From Caldifarciminota bacterium (GTDB lineage Bacteria > Hydrothermota > Tepidihabitantia > Tepidihabitantales > Tepidihabitantaceae), in assembly GCA_026397595.1 (NCBI GenBank), contig JAPLUO010000454.1, positions 1-34,710 on the forward strand: DNA of 34,710 nucleotides, written 5' to 3'. Both the position numbers and the translations under genes were made by a program. Position 1 is the first letter of the stretch. Every line of letters begins with the position of its first letter. Below the pieces are notes generated by a model. That model was given only the letters and a program-made list of their open reading frames with translations, was not told where the DNA came from and did no database searches. Of the stretch, positions 1 through 7,798 are shown in pieces.

Positions 1-320
1 CGGGTGAAGCCGCAGAGTTGTTTCAGGCCCTCGTCCATTTCGATCTCCCGGATGTCTTCCATCGTCCGGCCTGCCTGTGCGTGGCCGCACGCAGACAGGC
101 CACCACCGCAGAGCGTCAGGACCAAGGGGAGCACGTACTCCTGGGGTTTGAACCCGTGGCCGGAGCCTGGTGCCGGCAGGTTCTCTTTGATGCTCTTCCT
201 GACGCCCAGCACCAGCGCGGCTTCCTGAAACAAAGCCAGGCCGGCTCGGCCGGTGATGGTGTCGCGAGTCGCCGCAAGCTGGAAATCAAGTCGTTCCTGT
301 GTCACAGCCGGTCCAAACAT
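1..320 (-). CDS. IS1380-type transposase, N-terminal part (runs off left edge of window)
   Basis: Reverse-strand translation from ATG at 320: MFGPAVTQERLDFQLAATRDTITGRAGLALFQEAALVLGVRKSIKENLPAPGSGHGFKPQEYVLPLVLTLCGGGLSACGHAQAGRTMEDIREIEMDEGLKQLCGFTR. 'TGRAGLALF...ALGVRKSI', 'L.L.L.GGG' and 'MEDIREIEMDEGLKQLCG' are characteristic of IS1380-family N-termini. Open to the window edge, so absent from the ORF track. Confidence 0.75.
   Translation of the reverse strand, partial: MFGPAVTQERLDFQLAATRDTITGRAGLALFQEAALVLGVRKSIKENLPAPGSGHGFKPQEYVLPLVLTLCGGGLSACGHAQAGRTMEDIREIEMDEGLKQLCGFT
68..101. repeat. 34-bp imperfect palindrome (17-nt arms, 13/17 matched) inside the transposase reading frame
   Basis: ggcctgcctgtgcgtgg / ccgcacgcagacaggcc; encodes LSACGHAQAGR between the GGG and MEDIREIEMD motifs. 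Confidence 0.75.
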
Positions 321-465
321 CTGGCTGCTCCCTTCTTCACCTGACGGGTGAGGTAGTTGCATACCGTTTAGACGCAGGTGATACAAAGGAAGTAGCCTCT
401 TCTTTTCACCCCGACTCAGATTTCAATGTCGGGACTAGGGAGTGCGTGCGTCCGGGATTACTCGC

Positions 466-494
466 TTGACGCCGTCCGCACTCATGCGTATAAT
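466..494 (+). promoter_or_regulatory. sigma70-type promoter TTGACG-N17-TATAAT abutting the ATG at 500
   Basis: TTGACG 466-471, 17-nt spacer, TATAAT 489-494; only 5 nt lie between the -10 box and the ATG. Confidence 0.75.
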
Positions 495-499
495 GCGAA

Positions 500-2707
500 A
501 TGGCACCGGACGGACCGTACGCTGGCTCGCGGCGCACGCCGGGCTTGTCCGCAGGAATCGCGGACGTCATTCCCTTCGTCCTGCTGGCTATCGGGACGGC
601 GATCTCCTGTTACGTCTTTGTGGCGCCGGGACACCCCTTGACGGTCGATGCCTGGCCGCATCTCTCGCGCACGAAGATAGTCTATGAGGCGTTGCGAGAT
701 GGGCACTCGCCGTTCTGGTCCTTCATGTTCTATTCCGGCTACCCGGCGCTCCGCTTCTACAGCCCCCTGTTCTACTTCGCGGGCGGCGTCCTGGCCCTGG
801 CAACCCGGGGTGACATCCTTCTTGCCCTGCGGATTCTCCTGGTTTCGCTCCAGATGCTGTCCGTCTGCGCCATGTTCCTTCTTCTTTGGCGACGCGTCCG
901 CGATGTCCAGGCAGCGGCGCTCGGTTCGCTGGTCTATGTCTTTGTGCCCTGGCGGGCACATCTCCTGGGCGGGTATGCCCATTATCCTCAGGCGATGATC
1001 TACGTTTGGCTGCCATTGATGTTCTTCTTCCTCGACCGGCTGATGGCTCGGCGCGACCGCCGCGACGCGCTGATGCTCGGCCTCGTCGTTGTGCTCAGCC
1101 TGCTCTCCCATATCATCTACGCCGCGGCAGCGGTCGTCTTTCTCTGCCTAGTTCTTCTGCTCGGCTTCCCGCGATCAACCCGGGAACGCGGAACGCGGGC
1201 GCCCGTCGCCCAGCTCGTCCTCTCCGCACTCGCTGCTTTGGCGTTGAGTGCCTTCTTTCTCATTCCTCTCCTCGCCGAATACCGGAGCCACGCTTTCCTT
1301 CAGCCTTCACTGTCTGTTGCGGCTCCGGACCTGCGGGCAGTTCTGGGTTTCCTTCCCAGACTGCAAGGCCGCTACGGCGGCTATCTTGGACTTAGTGTTC
1401 TGACTCTGCTCCTGTTGGCGATTGTCACGGTTGGCTCTGGAACCCGACGCCGGTACGCCTTGTCGGTCACGCTCTGCCTGGTCATCTCATCGTTGTACGT
1501 ATTCGTCCTGCCCTCGCTCGGCGCGGTCGGTTCGGCGCTCGCCCTGAACCTGCCGCCCGAGCGCTTCCTGGTCTTCTTCCTGTTCTTTGCCGCACTCCTG
1601 ATTGGCTCGGCCTGGTCGGCTTGGAAGGCGCAAGTGGGACTCCTGCGCAGATTCTCACTGCTGGCGTTCATCGTGCTGGTCGAGGTCATCGCGGTGGACT
1701 GCACGGGATGGAACCTTCTGGACTACAACTACCCGAAACAGCGATTCCTAGCTGCGCGGCCGGGCGTTTACTCGCTTATTGCGGCAGAGGACCACAGCAA
1801 GATCCTCGACCTGACCGTTCTCAGGGACAAGGTCGACGACTTCATGCGCACCGAGTCCTACCCTGCGATGGGCTTCATGTTCGGCAACCTGCCTACGCCC
1901 CTGGGTCCCTTCTATCACCAATTCGCCCCGCGGTCTATGCTCTACTGCTATCCTTGGATTAACGCGGCGGCAGCCGACCTGGGCGATACGACGAGCCGGG
2001 GCGTTGCCACCCGCACTCGGAAGGCTTTGGCACTGATGGGAGTGAGCCACGTGCTGATGTACCCGAAGTCACTCCAATGCCCGCCGCCGGGAGACTCCTC
2101 GTGTCCCAGTCTTCTGACGAAAGATGGTTTTCGCTGGGACAGCCGGTTTGTGGTACCCGGCGAACGGCCCTACCTTGTGTTCGGAGCGACCGGGTTCGGC
2201 ATGGTCCTGGCAAGCAATCGCATCCGGCCCGTGCCCGCAGAACGCGTAGTTCAACAGAGAACCTTGCGTATCGCCGACGACTGGCAGGCACTGCTGGACT
2301 CGGTCTCAGTCAACGACACGCTCAGCGAACTCTCCTACATCCCGGTCACCACGCGCGACCGGTTCGACTCCCTGCCGGGCCGCCCCGGGCTGAGCGTCGC
2401 CGCGACGTCAATCCGGGACCAGGATGTGACGGTCCGGCTCACAGCAAGCTGCGACTGCTTCTTGCGCCTGGCGGTAAGTTACTACCCTGAGCTCAGGGTG
2501 ACGGTCGACGAGAACGTGGTTCAGTTCCGGGAAACCAAGGACCACTTCATCTACCTGCGCTGTCCCGAGGGCACGCATACGGTGAGAGTGACCGCCCCGC
2601 TCACCCCGGTTCGACGCTGGACTTTCGCCGTCAGTGCCCTGGCCGCAGTACTGCTGATTCTGGGGCTGGCCCTGCCCGAGCGCCGCAAGGGTCAGCCTGC
2701 ATCCTGA
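500..2707 (+). CDS. polytopic membrane protein (resembles 6-pyruvoyl-tetrahydropterin-synthase-related / YfhO-like glycosyltransferase-type membrane proteins)
   Basis: 735-aa ORF with many hydrophobic segments; 'HPLTVDAWPHLSRTKIVYEALRDGHSPFWSFMFYSGYPALRFYSPLFYF' N-terminal motif typical of this family. Confidence 0.75.
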   Translation: MAPDGPYAGSRRTPGLSAGIADVIPFVLLAIGTAISCYVFVAPGHPLTVDAWPHLSRTKIVYEALRDGHSPFWSFMFYSGYPALRFYSPLFYFAGGVLALATRGDILLALRILLVSLQMLSVCAMFLLLWRRVRDVQAAALGSLVYVFVPWRAHLLGGYAHYPQAMIYVWLPLMFFFLDRLMARRDRRDALMLGLVVVLSLLSHIIYAAAAVVFLCLVLLLGFPRSTRERGTRAPVAQLVLSALAALALSAFFLIPLLAEYRSHAFLQPSLSVAAPDLRAVLGFLPRLQGRYGGYLGLSVLTLLLLAIVTVGSGTRRRYALSVTLCLVISSLYVFVLPSLGAVGSALALNLPPERFLVFFLFFAALLIGSAWSAWKAQVGLLRRFSLLAFIVLVEVIAVDCTGWNLLDYNYPKQRFLAARPGVYSLIAAEDHSKILDLTVLRDKVDDFMRTESYPAMGFMFGNLPTPLGPFYHQFAPRSMLYCYPWINAAAADLGDTTSRGVATRTRKALALMGVSHVLMYPKSLQCPPPGDSSCPSLLTKDGFRWDSRFVVPGERPYLVFGATGFGMVLASNRIRPVPAERVVQQRTLRIADDWQALLDSVSVNDTLSELSYIPVTTRDRFDSLPGRPGLSVAATSIRDQDVTVRLTASCDCFLRLAVSYYPELRVTVDENVVQFRETKDHFIYLRCPEGTHTVRVTAPLTPVRRWTFAVSALAAVLLILGLALPERRKGQPAS

Positions 2708-2878
2708 TCCACCGCCCGGGCAATCGGACGACTCCCGCCACCGATTGCAGGCTGCCGCGGACGGAATCAGGAGATGCCTGCTCGGCGCCAGACTCCAGCC
2801 GTCAGAACAGGCGTGAATGCACAACTGCAAGAATCGCGGCGCCAATTCGTGCGATGGCAGCCGGGCGGTATGATTCAT

Positions 2879-2951
2879 GTCGCACTGACATAACTCACTG
2901 GCGGAATGCGAGTTAGCAGACCGGGTTCAAATCTGTGGAATCAGTCGTGGG
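2879..2951 (+). repeat. diverged direct repeat, copy A (partner 3403-3475)
   Basis: gtcgcaCtgacataacTcac...gttagc...gggtt versus gtcgcaGtgacataacAcac...gttagc...gggtt. Confidence 0.6.
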
Positions 2952-3402
2952 ACGACGTGAGACATTGGCTCGGCTGCATTCCCTGACATGACTATGCGGT
3001 TAACTCATCAGATGAAAGACGGTGATGTCGCCTGCTTTGCTTGGCCAAGTAGACCCAGAAGTCCTGCATGCCTGTACCGGAGCGCGCTAAGTGCTGTTTT
3101 CCGCACACTACCGGGTCATACGTCTCGCCGGTAGTTACGAGCGAACACCTCTCGAGCGAGGACTGAACGGCGACCATCTCAGGCCAAATGAGGGTCGTCC
3201 TGACGGACCGGCTGATGCGGGCGCAGATACGGACCCAAGGCTTGGGTCTGCCCCCGGAAGCTGCCAGATACCCCAAGCGTACGCAGACCGTTTCCGTCCG
3301 AACCTCTCTTCATGCAACCCTACCTTGGTGGCCGGTTTCCCGGCGGTTATCGAAGTGAATCGCTACGGCAGTCGCCCAGCATCGCCAAGTGGACGAATCT
3401 GT

Positions 3403-3475
3403 GTCGCAGTGACATAACACACCGGTAGAACGTAAGTTAGCGTACTGGGTTTGAGTCCGCAGACTCGGTCGCGGA
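3403..3475 (+). repeat. diverged direct repeat, copy B (partner 2879-2951)
   Basis: Alignment by eye with copy A, roughly 70% identical. Confidence 0.6.
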
Positions 3476-3563
3476 GAATGCGAGAATTCGCACCAAGTCG
3501 ATTCCTGAAGCGCAACCTCCACATTACTAACTAGTTACGGACGAAACGCCTTGAAAATGATGG

Positions 3564-3579
3564 TGGCACGGCAACTGCA
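3564..3579 (+). promoter_or_regulatory. candidate sigma54 promoter (TGGCACG-N4-CTGCA) upstream of flp copy 1
   Basis: tGGcacggcaactGCa has the required GG-N10-GC spacing and a single mismatch to TGGCACG-N4-TTGCA. Confidence 0.5.
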
Positions 3580-3768
3580 ATGGACGATGTGAGTACCGCT
3601 TCCTGCGGGTCTGCCGTGGGAGGCGAAGATACTGACCTGAAGCCTGGGTCTGTTTGCGGAAACCGCGCAGTCATTGCATTGCTGGGTTACATCCACGGGA
3701 ACTTGACGCGGTCGGCTGCTGCAGAACCAGAAAAAGAGGCAGAGCATGGCACGACCAGAAAGGGTCTA

Positions 3769-3948
3769 ATGACACGCAAAGCACTCGGGGCCGCCAAGGC
3801 CCTCCTACTTGATGAAAGCGGTCAGACGATGTTGGAGTACATCGTAATCGTGGTTTTCGTCGTTATCGCCGCGATTATCGGTTTCCGGCTGGTCAAGGGC
3901 ATCGTGACACGAAGCGTCAAGAAGGCGTCCGCTTCTATCGAGCAATAG
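3769..3948 (+). CDS. flp: Flp/Tad major pilin, copy 1
   Basis: MTRKALGAAKALLLDESGQTMLEYIVIVVFVVIAAIIGFRLVKGIVTRSVKKASASIEQ; class IVb pilin 'G-Q-T-M-L-E-Y' processing region followed by a hydrophobic helix. Confidence 0.85.
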   Translation: MTRKALGAAKALLLDESGQTMLEYIVIVVFVVIAAIIGFRLVKGIVTRSVKKASASIEQ

Positions 3949-3970
3949 CCGGCGCTGGATTTGGAACCTA

Positions 3971-4049
3971 ACCACCAGGATGCCGGGATCACGATGGCGT
4001 CACCCGAATTACCTGACGCACGCTCTCGTGGTCCTGGCATTCCGGGTGG
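3971..4049 (+). terminator. long imperfect stem-loop downstream of flp copy 1 (candidate 3' stabilising or attenuating structure)
   Basis: accaccaggatgccgggatcacga (3971-3994) versus tcgtggtcctggcattccgggtgg (4026-4049); an analogous structure follows flp copy 3. Confidence 0.45.
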
Positions 4050-4097
4050 CATGGCTTCCGCAAAGAAGTAGCGCATGATATGGCCGGAAGGAGTCAG

Positions 4098-4276
4098 ATG
4101 ACACGCAAGGCACTCGGGGCCGCCCAAACCCTCCTGCTCGTGAGTCCGGTCAGACGATGCTTGAGTACGTCGTGATTGTGGTCTTCGTCGTTATCGTCAT
4201 GTTTATCGCTTTCAGAATGGTCGGACCCATGATCCATCGCAACATCACGCGAGCGTCAACCTCTATCGAGCGGTAG
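4098..4276 (+). pseudogene. flp: flp pilin pseudogene, copy 2, with a 1-nt deletion frameshift
   Basis: Colinear with copies 1 and 3 but 179 nt instead of 180: 'ctgctcgtgagtccggtcagacgatg' versus 'ctgctcgacgagtccggtcagacgatg'; both reading-frame halves remain recognisable (MTRKALGAAQTLLL / EYVVIVVFVVIVMFIAFRMVGPMIHRNITRASTSIER). RBS ggaaggag retained. Confidence 0.85.
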
Positions 4277-4474
4277 TCATCGCTGACTCCGGAGCCTGGA
4301 CGCCAACATGCCGAGAGCACAAGAGCGGTGTTTGTGCATCGCCACTCACGATAGCCTCTTCTATCCTGCATTCCGGGTATTGCACCTCACCCCTCTCGCG
4401 AGATCCCGACTTCTTTGCCGGACGCAGCCATGCAACTGCCTTTGGCTCAGACACTTGATGCAGTCATGTATTCC

Positions 4475-4502
4475 TTGACGTTCCTCCAGATTCCGCTATG
4501 AT
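4475..4502 (+). promoter_or_regulatory. candidate sigma70 promoter TTGACG-N16-TATGAT upstream of flp copy 3
   Basis: TTGACG 4475-4480, TATGAT 4497-4502. Confidence 0.45.
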
Positions 4503-4677
4503 CGAACATAAGTATCGCCTTCACGTTTAGACGTAAGGGTGGAGATACAGACACGAAGACAGGGTCTGTCCGCGGAAACCTCCACGTTCTGGTTCTCGTG
4601 GGTTTACGTGCACTAGGACTTGAGTAGGTTGGCTGCCACAGAACCACAACATGATACGACCAAAAGGGGGATCATTC

Positions 4678-4857
4678 ATGATACGCAAAGCGCTTGGGGC
4701 CGGCAAGGCCCTCCTGCTCGACGAGTCCGGTCAGACGATGCTTGAGTACATCGTAATCGTGGTTTTCGTCGTTATCGCCGCGATTATCGGTTTCAGACTG
4801 GTCAAGGGCATCGTGCAGCGAAGCGTCAAGAAGGCGTCCGTCTCTATCGAGCAATAG
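4678..4857 (+). CDS. flp: Flp/Tad major pilin, copy 3
   Basis: MIRKALGAGKALLLDESGQTMLEYIVIVVFVVIAAIIGFRLVKGIVQRSVKKASVSIEQ, nearly identical to copy 1. Confidence 0.85.
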   Translation: MIRKALGAGKALLLDESGQTMLEYIVIVVFVVIAAIIGFRLVKGIVQRSVKKASVSIEQ

Positions 4858-4999
4858 CCGGCGCTGAATCCGGAACCTGACTTCCGGGATGCCAGGATCA
4901 CGAGAAGGTTAGCTCAGTGTTCTTGACGTACACTCTGGTGACCTTGGCATTCCGGGCGGCAGGGCTTCCGTTTCCGGATCAGGACTGTCGGCGCTGAAG

Positions 5000-5560
5000 A
5001 TGCAGACTATGACAGGTTTCCCGCCCGTCGCCATCGATGTTTTTACGCTTCTTCTGTTGGGGCTGTGCGTCTATTGGGACCTGAGATACAGGAAAATCCC
5101 CAACTGGGCCACGCTGCCCGGCATCGTTCTGGGGCTCGGAGTGAACGGCCTGTTTGGTGGCTGGGCAGGGATGAAGGCTTCAGGCATCGGCCTCCTCGTC
5201 GGCTTCGGAGCTCTGCTGGTGTTGTTTGTGCTCGGCTGGATGGGCGGCGGCGATGTTAAGCTGATGGCTGCCGTCGGGGCGCTGAAAGGCTATCCGTTCA
5301 TCGTCTCGGCGCTGTTCTACTCATTAATCGTGGGCGTGGTAATTGGTGTCGCCCTGCTGATCTGGAACCGCAAGACGCTGCGCACGTTTAAGAACCTCTT
5401 CTATGTCGTGGGCTCCCGCGTCTCGCGCCTGGTCCCGAAACAGAACATCGTCCGCGAAGAAACCCAGAAGCTGCCTTTCGGGCTCGCCATCGAGCTCGGG
5501 ACTATATGGGCACTGGTCATGGGTTACGCGTGGAGTCCGCTGAGATTCGCTTTCCAGTGA
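5000..5560 (+). CDS. cpaA: Tad prepilin peptidase (A24-type, CpaA/TadV)
   Basis: 'VYWDLRYRKIPNW' and 'GWMGGGDVKLMAAVGAL' active-site motifs in a polytopic membrane protein. Confidence 0.85.
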   Translation: MQTMTGFPPVAIDVFTLLLLGLCVYWDLRYRKIPNWATLPGIVLGLGVNGLFGGWAGMKASGIGLLVGFGALLVLFVLGWMGGGDVKLMAAVGALKGYPFIVSALFYSLIVGVVIGVALLIWNRKTLRTFKNLFYVVGSRVSRLVPKQNIVREETQKLPFGLAIELGTIWALVMGYAWSPLRFAFQ

Positions 5561-5570
5561 TTTCCACGAC

Positions 5571-5652
5571 CGAGGACGGAAGACGGAGGACCGGAGATGG
5601 AGGATGGAAAACGTTCTTCGTTCGTCGTTCTTCTCTCCTTGTTCCTCGCTCC
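5571..5652. repeat. purine-arm/pyrimidine-arm low-complexity palindromic element (R1), intergenic
   Basis: cgaggacggaagacggaggaccggagatggaggatgg ... cgttcttcgttcgtcgttcttctctccttgttcctcgctcc. Confidence 0.7.
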
Positions 5653-5690
5653 TGTGAACCGCGAAAACGCACCTGGCGGCCGCATTAGCG

Positions 5691-6125
5691 ATGACCTCCA
5701 TCTCGCCGGGAAACGCGCAGGACGCCGTGGCGATTCTGAGCGCGTACGGCATGCCGGACCCGAACCAGACGGTGCGGACCCTTTGCGGCATCCCCGGTTT
5801 CCAGCAGGGCGATACTACCGTGTGGCTCGCGCGCCTGGCCAGTGCCTACGTGAGGACCGGCGAGCCGACCTGCGACACCGGCACGGCACCGGGCAAGACC
5901 CGCAAGCACATTATAGTCGATATTACCTACATCTACCGCTGTTCGTTCCTCCCGTTTGGAGACGTCTGGGGGCACTCGGGGCTCAACGCGTTCATCAGCT
6001 ATCTCAGGGGACTCCCGCCCCCGATTCCTGTTGTTATCGAACCCGCCGTCAACATGCTTGAGGATGCTTGGCGATGGAACGTCCCGCTCCACGGCCACGC
6101 AGTAACTGACTACTGGGGAAGCTAG
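5691..6125 (+). CDS. hypothetical protein in Tad locus; possibly a TadE-like protein that has lost its N-terminal TM segment
   Basis: 144-aa ORF between cpaA and a TadG-like gene; no N-terminal TM, with element R1 lying immediately upstream. Confidence 0.5.
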   Translation: MTSISPGNAQDAVAILSAYGMPDPNQTVRTLCGIPGFQQGDTTVWLARLASAYVRTGEPTCDTGTAPGKTRKHIIVDITYIYRCSFLPFGDVWGHSGLNAFISYLRGLPPPIPVVIEPAVNMLEDAWRWNVPLHGHAVTDYWGS

Positions 6126-6129
6126 CGGC

Positions 6130-7794
6130 ATGAAAACACAAGAGACAAAGGACGAAGGACAAGGAAAGGGGTCTGGGATTCAAGAAATCCAGGATTCCAG
6201 TGTCCGGCGCTGGCCCCCTCGAATCCTCGAATCCTTGAACCCTATCCGGCTGCTCCACGACACCGGCGGGCAGGTCCTGCTGCTCGGCATCATCGTGGTT
6301 ATCGCGCTGCTCGTGTTCACGCTGGCGATACCGAACGGAACCCAGGCGGTGACTCAGAAGATGCGCGCGCAGACCGCGGCTGATGCCGGGGCATTCACCG
6401 GCTCTATCTGGCTTGCCCGGACGTTCAACCTGAGTGCGAACATGAACATCGGCATCAAGAGCGTGTACACGTGGATGACCGTACTCACCGTGGGCTCGGC
6501 CCTGGCGCAAGCGCTTTACAGCGACAGCCTCGATCCGTCGGTAGAGGCAATGGGAGCAGCGATGAGTTCCGCGCTATTCGGGAACTCCAACCCGGTCACT
6601 GCTTCTCACGACCAGTATCCGATTTCGATTCAGAGGCTTGGCGAAACCGGGCAGTGGCTATCCGACCTGCAGGACGACATCGCGGTGGTCTTCCCGGCGC
6701 TGGCGCAGACGCTGGGGTCTGAGCAGGCCCGCCGGAACGCAAGCGGCGGGAACGCCTCGTCGCAAAATCCGGGCGGCATGGTACTTGTCCGGACCAATGA
6801 TACGACACCCCTGCTCGTGACCGACCACAGCGGCGACAGCCTGATGTACTCTGACCTGCTTCAACTCGGAGCTTCGTTGGAGCATATCCCGACCAACGAC
6901 TCCAACATCGGCCCTGCCAACGGAGTAGTCCTCGTTGACTCGCATAATTTTGAGATCAAGGCCTACTATGGCGACAGCAGCAGATGGATCACGCTCAAAC
7001 AGGGCCTCATCGGCAAGCTGATCGTGCATCAGTGGTACGATACCTTCCCCAATGAGCCTGACTCTCTCCACAAGATCTACTCCAGGCACCATTTCTACCG
7101 TATCGTAAATGACCCGCAGTTAGAAAGCGCCGTCGGAAAATCCTGGATCGGCCAAGGGGTCGGGATTTGGTATATTGACAGTCTAAAAAAACGCCAGCCG
7201 AAATGGCGTGTCTACGGCAAGCACTCGTATTCGATCCCCCACCCCGGCGACACGGTCTGGGTGCACCAGTCGCATTGGCAGCGCAACACCGAACCGGGAT
7301 GGGGCCCTTTGCCCCCCGGCGATACGGCGGATGGCGCTTATCCCTATATCGACAGCGGATATGACATTGTCAAATCCGGTGCCTTCTACACCGGTTTCTA
7401 CCACGGCGCCGATTCGACCAACGGCCACCAGGGCCCGAAGGTCCTACCCCGCCGGGTCAATCCCGACCGCAAGTTTCACGCGGTGGCTTACGTCTGGCGG
7501 CTGGGAGCCGGCACCTCCCCCCGCGGCCTGAGCCCGGCCGTGGGCGGATCGCTTTTCCCGCGAACCAGGGTCGCGGCAGCGTATCCGCTGCTCACCGTTG
7601 CCCGCTCCGAACCTTATCTGGCGGCGAGCGCTCCCACCGCGTATGAGTACTACTTCACTCCGGCCTGGGACGTCAGACTCACTCCGCTCGACTCGGCCGG
7701 AGTGCAGGACATCTGCAATGACGAGGCGTACGACACTCTTGGCCTTAGCACCCTTGACCTCGAGGGCTTGCGCCGGTATGTTCTGTTGCCATAA
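6130..7794 (+). CDS. TadG-like Flp pilus-assembly protein
   Basis: 'GGQVLLLGIIVVIALLVFTLAIPNGTQAVTQKMRAQTAADAGAFTGSIWLART': hydrophobic segment followed by a TadE/G-like 'QTAADAGA' motif. Confidence 0.7.
   Translation: MKTQETKDEGQGKGSGIQEIQDSSVRRWPPRILESLNPIRLLHDTGGQVLLLGIIVVIALLVFTLAIPNGTQAVTQKMRAQTAADAGAFTGSIWLARTFNLSANMNIGIKSVYTWMTVLTVGSALAQALYSDSLDPSVEAMGAAMSSALFGNSNPVTASHDQYPISIQRLGETGQWLSDLQDDIAVVFPALAQTLGSEQARRNASGGNASSQNPGGMVLVRTNDTTPLLVTDHSGDSLMYSDLLQLGASLEHIPTNDSNIGPANGVVLVDSHNFEIKAYYGDSSRWITLKQGLIGKLIVHQWYDTFPNEPDSLHKIYSRHHFYRIVNDPQLESAVGKSWIGQGVGIWYIDSLKKRQPKWRVYGKHSYSIPHPGDTVWVHQSHWQRNTEPGWGPLPPGDTADGAYPYIDSGYDIVKSGAFYTGFYHGADSTNGHQGPKVLPRRVNPDRKFHAVAYVWRLGAGTSPRGLSPAVGGSLFPRTRVAAAYPLLTVARSEPYLAASAPTAYEYYFTPAWDVRLTPLDSAGVQDICNDEAYDTLGLSTLDLEGLRRYVLLP
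6139..6243. repeat. palindromic low-complexity element R2, in-frame in the TadG-like N-terminus
   Basis: gacaaaggacgaaggacaagg..gggattcaagaaatccaggattccag ... ctcgaatcctcgaatccttgaaccct (imperfect inverted repeat). Confidence 0.6.
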
Positions 7795-7798
7795 TAGG

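Noticed and set aside
482-1111. 209-aa minus-strand ORF and other long antisense ORFs (11213-12067, 12858-13745, 14061-15188)
   Set aside because: Shadow ORFs antisense to strongly supported CDSs; composition (H/R/Q/G rich) is typical of GC-rich complementary frames, with no domains.
2879-2951. tRNA gene (gggttcaaatc resembles a T-loop)
   Set aside because: T-stem does not pair and no acceptor, D or anticodon arms are recognisable; the partner repeat at 3403 has gggtttgagtc.
4098-4276. Programmed frameshift in flp copy 2
   Set aside because: No slippery heptamer or homopolymer at the deletion and the copy is more diverged overall; a pseudogene is simpler.
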